Assembly: GCA_947624755.1 (NCBI GenBank)
Contig: CANQLQ010000006.1
Coordinates: 1-19,902 of the forward strand
Source: an uncultured Clostridia bacterium
GTDB lineage: Bacteria; Bacillota; Clostridia; Oscillospirales; Acutalibacteraceae
Direction of reading: 5' to 3'
Length of the DNA: 19,902 nucleotides
Shown here: piece after piece, positions 14,753-19,902 of the stretch
How positions within the stretch are numbered: position 1 is the first letter of the stretch
Layout: every line of letters begins with the position of its first letter
Program-made: the position numbers and the translations under genes
Notes under the pieces: generated by a model
What the model was told of the DNA's origin: nothing
Seen by the model: the letters and a program-made list of their open reading frames with translations, nothing else
Databases searched by the model: none

Positions 14753-14803
14753 TGCTTACACCCTCTTAGTGTGACAAAAATAACTTCACGAAAGGGAAAA
14801 TCA

Positions 14804-15790
14804 ATGTTCGCATTTTTTTATTCTATTTTCGGCTATATGTTTCGTTTCCTTTATGCATTCATAAACAACTATGGCCTTGCGCTTCTGATTTTCACATTAT
14901 TTTTCCGCATAATCATTCTGCCCTCAACTGTCAAGACACAGAAAAGCTCGGCAAAGCAGGTTCGTCTTCAGCCCAAACTCAAAAGGATAAGGGAAAAGTA
15001 CCAAGACTATGCGCCAAATGAAAGAAACCAGAAGATACAGGAAGAAACCAATGCGCTTTATCAGCGTGAGGGTTACAGCGCAATGACTGCAAGCTGTATG
15101 CCCCTTCTTTTCCAGCTTCCGATTCTCTGGGGTCTTTACGGTGTTGTACGTCAGCCGCTTACCTATGTTCTTCAAATTCCGCAGCAGCTTATTACAGCGT
15201 TGTCAAATGTTGCAAAAAGTGAGCTTGCCCTGACGGCAAGAACAGGCGCTTATGTTGAAACAACTGTCATAACGCACATTAATGAACTTATCCATAAAAT
15301 TCCCGAAACCGCAGCTATGTATGCTTCGGATATTCAGAAAATCAGAGATTTTGATTTTACTGTTTTCGGAATAGACCTCGGTGTAATTCCAAGTTTTTCA
15401 ACCGTAACACATTGGAGTGCATCTGACACGGCCGCAAAAATCCTTATTCTTATTCCGGTGTTGTCTTTTGCAACGTCAATGCTTACAAGCGTACTTACTC
15501 AGGTAAGACAGAAGAAGAGTAACCCCGGCGCAATGGAAAACCAGCAGATGATGGGCTGCATGATGCTTATGATGCCGCTTATGTCTTTGTATTTCACTTT
15601 CCAGTTCCCGGCAGGTATGGGTATGTACTGGATTTTCTCTAACATTATTGCATTCTTCCAGACGCTTATTCTCGGACAGCTTTATGCACCAAGAAAGGTT
15701 ATCGCAAGAATAATGGTTGAAGAGACAATTGAAAGACGTTCTTATGAAAATAACAAGAAAATAATTGCATTAAAAGAAGACGCAGAATAA
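14804..15790 (+). CDS. yidC: Membrane protein insertase YidC (Oxa1/SpoIIIJ family)
   Basis: Inserts and folds membrane proteins alone or with SecYEG. The ATG at 14804 is preceded by AAAGGG at 7 nt; the GTG at 14771 would add 11 polar residues and is less likely. The 328-residue product has membrane segments at about 22-42 (with conserved Arg35 in LFFRIIILP), 98-118, 210-232, 249-268 and 272-293, and a charged cytoplasmic hairpin at about 45-90 (KLKRIREKYQDYAPNERNQK). No lipobox or cleavable signal is visible at the N-terminus, unlike Bacillus SpoIIIJ. The external loop between segments two and three (about 125-205) is long, as in several Clostridia. It is fourth in the operon, before jag. Confidence 0.96.
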   Translation: MFAFFYSIFGYMFRFLYAFINNYGLALLIFTLFFRIIILPSTVKTQKSSAKQVRLQPKLKRIREKYQDYAPNERNQKIQEETNALYQREGYSAMTASCMPLLFQLPILWGLYGVVRQPLTYVLQIPQQLITALSNVAKSELALTARTGAYVETTVITHINELIHKIPETAAMYASDIQKIRDFDFTVFGIDLGVIPSFSTVTHWSASDTAAKILILIPVLSFATSMLTSVLTQVRQKKSNPGAMENQQMMGCMMLMMPLMSLYFTFQFPAGMGMYWIFSNIIAFFQTLILGQLYAPRKVIARIMVEETIERRSYENNKKIIALKEDAE

Positions 15791-15867
15791 TTTAAAATTT
15801 ACCGACAAGTCGAACACCACGATTTGTTTTAAGTTCCATTTTTATGTTAATTAACGGTGGTGATAAA

Positions 15868-16851
15868 ATGATTAAAGAAGCTATCGCAACAGGCGCAACA
15901 GTCGAAGAAGCCATTGAAAAGGCCAAAGCGGCGCTTCAAGCTCCGCTTGATGCTCAGGTTGAAATTGAAATTCTTGAGATGCCGAAGAAAAAGGTACTCG
16001 GTCTTTTCGGCGGCGCACCGGCAAAAGCAAAGGCAAGCTATGATGCTTTTGAAGAAAAGAAGAGCGCGCCTGCAAGGGCTGCAAAACCGGCAAAAGCTCC
16101 AAAAGCAGCTTTTGCACAAAATAAAAAAGCTGCCGAGGTAAAAGCTGAAGCTGTACAGCCAAAGGCTGTACCAGAAAAAGAAGAGCCTGTTGTTACAAGA
16201 GAAAAAATTGATATAAGCACAAAGCCTTCTGTTGAAATCGCAGTAAACTACCTCAAAGAAGTAGTTACCGGAATGGGCGTTGAAAAAGCAGAGGTTGAAG
16301 CTTTTAAAACTTCAGAAAATGAAATTATTCTTGAACTCGATTGCGGCGATGATTACGGTATTGTAATCGGCAGAAGGGGAGACACTCTCGACGCTATACA
16401 GTACCTTACAAGACTTGCAGCAAACAGAAAGAAAGCTGACGAAGATTATTCAAGAATTTCAATTAATGTCGGCAATTACCGTGAAAAGAGAAAGACAACT
16501 CTTGCTGAACTCGCAAAGAAAAATGCTCAGAAGGTTCTCAAATACGGCAGAAACGTAACCTTTGAACCGATGAATCCGTATGAAAGAAGAATCATTCATA
16601 CAACAGTTCAGGAAATTGAAGGCGTTACATCACACTCTGTTGGTTCAGACTCGGAAAGAAGAGTTGTTATTACTCTTGAAGAAGGCGTAAAACCGACTCA
16701 TCCTTCAAAGGGTGGTTATAACAGAGGACGCGGCGGCCGTCCGAACGGCGGCAGACCGAGAAACTCAGCTCCGAGGTCAGATGCTCCGCAAAGAGCGCCG
16801 AAAACCGATGCCGGGGCAAGCGGAGTTTCACTTTACGGCAAAATAAATTGA
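15868..16851 (+). CDS. khpB: RNA-binding protein KhpB (Jag/EloR)
   Basis: Cytoplasmic RNA-binding protein that in streptococci and relatives works with KhpA in control of cell elongation and of small RNAs. The ATG at 15868 follows GGTGGTGA; upstream MLINGGDK residues are excluded. The 327-residue product has a Jag_N domain (1-48, ending KKKVLGLFGG), an Ala/Lys/Pro-rich linker (about 50-115), a KH domain with GRRG (168-171) and an R3H domain with R240xxxH244. After the R3H domain (ending near 272) is a Gly/Arg/Pro-rich tail with RGRGGRPNGGRPRNSAPR (286-303), likely disordered and RNA-binding. It closes the operon; a strong terminator follows 10 bp after the stop. mnmE, mnmG and rsmG, which commonly follow jag, are absent here. 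Confidence 0.95.
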   Translation: MIKEAIATGATVEEAIEKAKAALQAPLDAQVEIEILEMPKKKVLGLFGGAPAKAKASYDAFEEKKSAPARAAKPAKAPKAAFAQNKKAAEVKAEAVQPKAVPEKEEPVVTREKIDISTKPSVEIAVNYLKEVVTGMGVEKAEVEAFKTSENEIILELDCGDDYGIVIGRRGDTLDAIQYLTRLAANRKKADEDYSRISINVGNYREKRKTTLAELAKKNAQKVLKYGRNVTFEPMNPYERRIIHTTVQEIEGVTSHSVGSDSERRVVITLEEGVKPTHPSKGGYNRGRGGRPNGGRPRNSAPRSDAPQRAPKTDAGASGVSLYGKIN

Positions 16852-16860
16852 TAGAAAAAA

Positions 16861-16905
16861 GGGTTGTTGCAAATCGGTAAAGCGAAGAGCGACAGTCCCT
16901 TTTTT
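16861..16905 (+). terminator. Rho-independent terminator after khpB; conserved-loop hairpin, copy 2
   Basis: GGGTTGTTGC (16861-16870), 18-nt loop AAATCGGTAAAGCGAAGA, then GCGACAGTCCC (16889-16899) and TTTTTT (16900-16905). G:U pairs and a one-base bulge are needed in the stem. A run of A residues precedes it, so it could also act on the other strand. The loop is one base different from that at 8705-8722, which is unusual for independent terminators. Confidence 0.8.
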
Positions 16906-16925
16906 ATTGTGTAAAATATATTTTT

Positions 16926-16942
16926 ATTAATCGGTGATTACC
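16926..16942. repeat. Degenerate lone terminal repeat of the foldback family
   Basis: ATTAATCGGTGATTACC resembles the right end of copy B (ATTAATCAGTGATTCC) with a substitution and an inserted A, and is followed by TTAT. No matching left end is seen nearby, so it may be a relic or a chance match. It sits directly before the Nudix ribosome site. Confidence 0.35.
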
Positions 16943-16959
16943 TTATGGAGGTGTGGATA

Positions 16960-17472
16960 ATGGAAATATGGGACGGATTAAAAAAGGACGGATCTCTTGC
17001 CGGAGCAGACCTTGTTCGCGGGGAAATAATACCGGACGGCTTATATCATCTTGTGTGTGATATTCTTGTAAGACATACAGACGGAGATTACCTGTTGATG
17101 CAAAGAGATTTTTCAAAGGAAATATACGGAGGATATTATGAAGCAACAGCAGGGGGATCGGTTTTGAAAGGTGAGGACAGTCTCACCTGTGCAAAGAGAG
17201 AGCTTTATGAAGAAACCGGCATAGACGAAGGGCTTTTTGAAGAACTTGACAGATGTATTTGTGAACATGATAAAAGCATTTATCATACGTATTTGTGCGT
17301 TACTTCTCATGATAAAAGCAAAATCACGCTGCAAAAGGGCGAGACTATTGCGTATAAATGGGTAAGTGAACAAGAGTTTATTTCCTTCATAAATTCGCAA
17401 GAAGCAATTGAACCTAAGATTAGACGATATAAAAGCTATTTTGAAAAAATGGGATATTTAAGGAAGCTCTGA
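16960..17472 (+). CDS. Nudix hydrolase, C-terminus provided by a transposable-element end
   Basis: Hydrolyses a nucleoside diphosphate linked to another group; substrate unknown. The ATG at 16960 has GGAGGTG 6 nt upstream, preferred over an in-frame ATG at 16945 that overlaps it. In the 170-residue product the Nudix box G-x5-E-x7-REUxEExGU is complete at 66-88 (G66, E72, RELYEETGI 80-88). The N-terminal LKKDGSLAGADLVRGEIIPDGLYH resembles the IDI-like/YfcD-type branch of Nudix proteins that handle diphosphates. The last four residues (LRKL) and the stop are read from the terminal repeat of the element beginning at 17462; without that insertion the frame would end two or three codons later with different residues. 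It lies after the khpB terminator, so it is likely transcribed separately or by readthrough. Confidence 0.88.
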   Translation: MEIWDGLKKDGSLAGADLVRGEIIPDGLYHLVCDILVRHTDGDYLLMQRDFSKEIYGGYYEATAGGSVLKGEDSLTCAKRELYEETGIDEGLFEELDRCICEHDKSIYHTYLCVTSHDKSKITLQKGETIAYKWVSEQEFISFINSQEAIEPKIRRYKSYFEKMGYLRKL

Positions 17473-17669
17473 TTAAATCACACATAAGGCTTAATACTAA
17501 TCTTGCTTGCAAATTTTCCGTGATGCTTTGCCAAAATATTCATGTCTGTCGCAAATTGAATTTTTAATAAATCGCGTAGGGGCGACCCCATGTGGTCGCC
17601 CTGTAAATTTGAACTCGTTTTGGGGGCGACCACATGGAGTCGCCCCTACGCGATTTAATCAGTTATTCC
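17462..17669. mobile_element. 208-bp diverged foldback element with nested GC-rich palindromes, copy D
   Basis: Ends GGAAGCTCTGATTAAAT (17462) and ATTTAATCAGTTATTCC (ending 17669) are flanked by TTAA on both sides (17458-17461 and 17670-17673). The left half after the end still resembles copy A (AAATTTTCCGT and TTTGCCAAAATATTC against AAATTATTCCGT and TTTGCCCAAAAATTC). The right half is replaced by two inverted copies of a GC-rich palindrome (17571-17601 and 17624-17654). The element starts inside the Nudix gene. An alternative outer boundary is 18283, where a perfect match to the left end is also followed by TTAA. Confidence 0.7.
17571..17654. repeat. Inverted pair of GC-rich palindromes
   Basis: Two 31-bp arms (17571-17601 and 17624-17654) are reverse complements with one mismatch, separated by 22 bp. 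Each arm itself contains a smaller palindrome, GGGCGACC-CCATGT-GGTCGCCC in the first. A third copy lies at 18146-18174 in the orientation of the second. The GC content is far above the surrounding sequence. Similar GTAGGGGCGACC repeats are, to my knowledge, common in Clostridia genomes. Confidence 0.8.
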
Positions 17670-17843
17670 TTAATTTCTTAATTTGTGCAAATTATCGGTT
17701 TTGACTGCCGTCGGCGAACTTTTCTTTTGAAATAAAAGTTCCAAAAGAAACATTGCTGACGTACGACTTCGCTCAACCGTTTCAATGTAAAGTATTTAAG
17801 CCGAGTTGTTTCGCGGCGTAATAGTAAAAGTCTACATAAATCT

Positions 17844-17874
17844 ACCCTGCGTAATTGCCGCACGCCTTGCGTGC
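17844..17874. repeat. Single hairpin unit related to the 27-bp repeats
   Basis: CCTGCGTAATTGCC followed by GCACGC-CTT-GCGTGC (17860-17874), a perfect 6-bp stem. It is preceded by CTACATAAATCTACC, as at 18195 and (with changes) 8806. Confidence 0.6.
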
Positions 17875-18118
17875 CGATGTCCGCCGTTCAAAGCGGGTCG
17901 CTTCGCCTATAGACCGATTTGTACTTTGCCCCCTGTGGTAAGTTTGTTTCTTATTGTTTTAGCTGTTATAAAGAGAGAAAATGCGGTTTGTGCCTCAGGA
18001 TAAGGTCTGTTGTAAAGGCTGGTTCTTTTTTATTGATTTTTAGTTAGTTATTTTTTATCTTAGTCTGTGATAGACTTCTTTTCGCGGGGTTCATTTGACG
18101 TTAAATATAAATTTGTCC

Positions 18119-18174
18119 CGCGTAATTCGTGCGGGCGATGCCCGTGGGCGACCACATGGGGTCGCCCCTACGCG
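18119..18174. repeat. Hairpin unit fused to a GC-rich palindrome
   Basis: CGCGTAATTCGT then GCGGGC-GAT-GCCCGT (18131-18145), directly followed by GGGCGACCACATGGGG and TCGCCCCTACGCG (18146-18174), the reverse complement of the 17571 palindrome. It shows the two repeat families lying side by side. Confidence 0.65.
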
Positions 18175-18202
18175 TGCCATAGTGTTAGTATCAAGACCTA
18201 CA

Positions 18203-18256
18203 TAAATCTAACCCGTGGGCGATGCCCGCCGCGTAACTGCTGCACACCATGCGTGC
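18203..18256. repeat. Two tandem 27-bp-spaced hairpin units
   Basis: GTGGGC-GAT-GCCCGC (18215-18229) and GCACAC-CAT-GCGTGC (18242-18256) start exactly 27 bp apart, the same period as the array at 8822-8902, and are linked by CGCGTAACTGCT. The first uses a G:U pair and the second has one mismatch. Confidence 0.65.
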
Positions 18257-18266
18257 TGAGCGTTAG

Positions 18267-18283
18267 ATTTAATCAGAGCTTCC
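18267..18283. repeat. Terminal repeat perfectly matching the left end of copy D
   Basis: ATTTAATCAGAGCTTCC is the exact reverse complement of the 17-bp left end at 17462-17478, and is followed by TTAA (18284-18287), the same tetranucleotide that precedes 17462. It may be the true right end of an 822-bp composite (17462-18283) or the end of another, deleted element. Confidence 0.6.
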
Positions 18284-18353
18284 TTAAAGGTTTAATAATT
18301 TCGGTATATTGTAATAAAGACGGCTTGTTCAAAATGAAGCTTTGATATAAAAT

Positions 18354-18381
18354 ATGGGACTATCAATTATGACAGCCCCAT
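18354..18381 (-). terminator. Terminator of the Ca2+-ATPase gene
   Basis: On the minus strand ATGGGGCTGTC, loop ATAATT, GATAGTCCCAT form an 11-bp stem with two G:U pairs, followed by ATTTTAT. It lies 85 bp after the ATPase stop. The GGGGCTGTC/GACAGTCCC theme recurs in the hairpins at 8694 and 16861, but the loop is different. Confidence 0.6.
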
Positions 18382-18466
18382 CTTTTTGATTTTGTATAAA
18401 GAATATAATAAAAAATTTTTTCACAAACAGAGTATTTTGAATCAATCAGAAATACCCCGAAACTTT

Positions 18467-19902
18467 TTACTTTTTTCTTGAAACCTTGCGTGTGATCGCC
18501 TTAACGATTTCAACAACCGGAATAACGCTTATTGCAAGACCGATTGAGATTGCATAATCAACTGCTCCGATAGGTTCAAAGCCGAATGCGTTTGCAAGGA
18601 ACGGTATTTCAATAACAGCGGTTGTAAGAACAAGTGAAGCCGCCATTGAAAGGTAAAGAGCAATATTGTGCGAATGATCCCTGACCATCATTGTAATCAC
18701 GCTTCCACGCTGTGAGCGCATATTGATAGAGTGGAAAATTTCAGCCATAGACATTGTAAGGAATGCCATTGTCATACCTTCCTGACATTCGGCAATGTTC
18801 ATAAATGCCCAATGACCTGTATCTCTAAATTCACCGATAAAGAACGCCGCAAGGGTAAGAATCGTCACAAGAATACCTTGATAAAGACAGTCAATACCCA
18901 TACCGCCCGAGAATATACCGTCGCTGCTGCTTCTTGGTTTGCGGTTCATAAGGTTGCTTTCGGGCTTTTCAAGACCGAGGGCAAGGGCAGGAAAGCTGTC
19001 GGTGATAAGGTTGATGAAAAGAAGGTGAGGCGGTCTTAGGATAGTGAAATTGAGAAGCGATGCGAAAAAGATTGAAAGCACTTCCGAAAGGTTGGACGCA
19101 AGAAGGAACTGAATAGCTTTTCTTATGTTGTCATAAATTCTTCTGCCTTCCGAAACTGCGCCTACTATAGTTGCAAAGTTATCGTCGGCAAGAACCATAT
19201 CGGCAACATTCTTCGTAACGTCTGTGCCGGTAATGCCCATTCCGATACCGATATCTGCACTTTTAATAGAGGGCGCATCATTAACGCCGTCGCCGGTCAT
19301 TGCTGTTATCATACCTCTTGCACGCCATGCATTGACAATTCTTGTTTTGTGTTCGGGCTGTACACGGGCATAAACAAATATTTCCGTAACTTTATCTGCA
19401 AAATCTTCATCGCTGATTTCATTAAGCTCCGCGCCTGTTATCGCGTGCGACGGGTCATCAATAATACCAAGCTCTGTTGCAATTGCAACGGCTGTATCCT
19501 TGTGGTCGCCGGTAATCATGATAGGTGTAATTCCTGCGCTTCTGCATTCATCAATCGCCGCCTTTACCTCCGGGCGAACCGGGTCGATCATGCCGGCAAG
19601 GCCGACAAATGTAAGGTCTTTTTCAAGCGCTTCGGGCGAAAAATCCTTCGGTGCGGTCTCATAGGTTCTTCTTGAAACGGCAAGCACACGAAGCGCCTTG
19701 TCCGCCATGGCCTTGTTCGATTTAAGGACTTCGGCGCGAAGCTCGTCTGTGAAAGGAACGACCTTACCGTCTTTGAGAACAGATGTACATCTTTTAAGAA
19801 TTTCATCGGGCGCACCTTTTGTGTATTGAACAAAGCCGTTTCCGTCCCTGTGAACGGTGGAAATCATTTTTCTGCCCGAATCAAACGGAGCTTCGCCGAT
19901 TC
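18467..19902 (-). CDS. P-type Ca2+-transporting ATPase (N-terminal part cut by window edge)
   Basis: Pumps cations, most likely Ca2+, out of the cell using ATP. The minus-strand frame is open through the right edge (477 codons plus stop are inside); the apparent Met at 19867 is internal, because the preceding codons read GEAPFDSGRK, a conserved nucleotide-domain motif. Seen in order: KGAPDEIL (ATP site), MITGDHKDTA, TGDGVNDAPSIKSADIGIGMG hinge motifs, then membrane segments. Segment M5 has ASNLSEVLSIF and M6 NLITDSFPALALG, the Asn/Glu and Asn-x-x-Thr-Asp calcium-site pattern of SERCA-like P2A pumps. The phosphorylation motif DKTGT lies beyond the window. The C-terminus ends KVSRKK with no long regulatory tail. 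Calcium is inferred from the M5/M6 residues; the P2 class is certain. Confidence 0.95.
   Translation of the reverse strand, partial: IGEAPFDSGRKMISTVHRDGNGFVQYTKGAPDEILKRCTSVLKDGKVVPFTDELRAEVLKSNKAMADKALRVLAVSRRTYETAPKDFSPEALEKDLTFVGLAGMIDPVRPEVKAAIDECRSAGITPIMITGDHKDTAVAIATELGIIDDPSHAITGAELNEISDEDFADKVTEIFVYARVQPEHKTRIVNAWRARGMITAMTGDGVNDAPSIKSADIGIGMGITGTDVTKNVADMVLADDNFATIVGAVSEGRRIYDNIRKAIQFLLASNLSEVLSIFFASLLNFTILRPPHLLFINLITDSFPALALGLEKPESNLMNRKPRSSSDGIFSGGMGIDCLYQGILVTILTLAAFFIGEFRDTGHWAFMNIAECQEGMTMAFLTMSMAEIFHSINMRSQRGSVITMMVRDHSHNIALYLSMAASLVLTTAVIEIPFLANAFGFEPIGAVDYAISIGLAISVIPVVEIVKAITRKVSRKK

Larger units (their letters stand above)
17473..18466. other. Gene-free, repeat-rich region of about 1 kb
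   Basis: No reading frame here has a credible ribosome site or protein character; those present translate the repeats. Contents in order: most of copy D (to 17669); a hairpin GAACTTTT/AAAAGTTC (17716-17741) with an overlapping CTTTTG/CAAAAG register; TCTACATAAATCTACCC and a hairpin unit (17831-17874); unassigned AT-rich sequence (17900-18100); a hairpin unit (18131-18145), a GC-rich palindrome (18146-18174), two further 27-bp-spaced hairpin units (18203-18256), an element end (18267-18283) and the terminator of the ATPase (18354-18381). Confidence 0.7.

Noticed and set aside
16952..16960. Perfect DnaA-box sequence TGTGGATAA
   Set aside because: It is a single site merged with the Nudix ribosome binding site; no cluster of boxes or dnaA gene is nearby, so chance is the simplest reading.
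17507..18345. Plus-strand frames in the repeat-rich region (17507-17704, 17806-18003, 18067-18345)
   Set aside because: They pass through palindromic repeats and element ends, are Cys/Arg-rich translations of the repeats, and lack ribosome sites.
19865..19867. Met codon as the start of the Ca2+-ATPase
   Set aside because: The frame continues to the window edge with the conserved GEAPFDSGRK motif, and the phosphorylation motif is missing, so the gene is cut, not short.

Overview
The window reads as a chromosomal segment of a low-to-moderate GC Gram-positive Clostridia genome, most likely a gut member of the Oscillospiraceae/Ruminococcaceae. This is inferred from the rpmH-rnpA-yidD-yidC-jag order, AAGGAGG-type ribosome binding sites, sigma-A style promoters (one is TTGACA-18-TATAAT), a Clostridium-type NADP glutamate dehydrogenase, and GC-rich palindromic repeats scattered in AT-rich spacers. 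Both window ends cut a gene: mfd on the left lacks its C-terminal part, and a P-type Ca2+-ATPase on the right lacks its N-terminal part.

Layout. 1-2553 (minus): mfd, transcription-repair coupling factor. 2701-4041 (minus): gdhA with its own promoter and terminator. 4501-8551 (minus): a four-gene surface-glycan operon of three GT2 glycosyltransferases and one CDP-glycerol glycerophosphotransferase-like protein, led by a promoter with a perfect 17-bp palindrome on its -35 box. 8903-13340 (minus): a glycoside-use operon of a GH2 beta-glycosidase, a GPH/MelB-type sugar:cation symporter and a short-chain dehydrogenase. 13814-16905 (plus): the conserved rpmH-rnpA-yidD-yidC-jag(khpB) operon with a strong promoter, a structured leader of about 135 nt and a terminator. 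16960-17472 (plus): a Nudix hydrolase. 17473-18466: about 1 kb without a gene, filled with repeats. 18467-19902 (minus): the Ca2+-ATPase.

The most unusual content is in the spacers. A family of small elements with no transposase, with ends GGAAGCACTGATTAAT or GGAAGCTCTGATTAAAT, appears at about seven places. Two full copies (4330-4490 and 13372-13532) are both exactly 161 bp, about 96% identical in opposite orientations, and flanked by perfect 4-bp duplications (TTAG, TAAA). Each folds back on itself end to end around an apex AATAC-TTTGT-GTATT lying exactly at its centre. A 71-bp deletion derivative sits inside the glycosyltransferase operon. A diverged, nested copy or composite starts within the 3' end of the Nudix gene and supplies its last codons and stop. 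Remnant ends lie at the stop codons of the glycerophosphotransferase and symporter genes. A second set of repeats consists of 27-bp units carrying small hairpins whose arms change in a compensatory way. A third is a GC-rich palindrome (core GGGGCGACC...GGTCGCCC) in nested inverted pairs. A fourth is a terminator-like hairpin with a conserved 18-nt loop. No CRISPR array, tRNA, rRNA or transposase was found.
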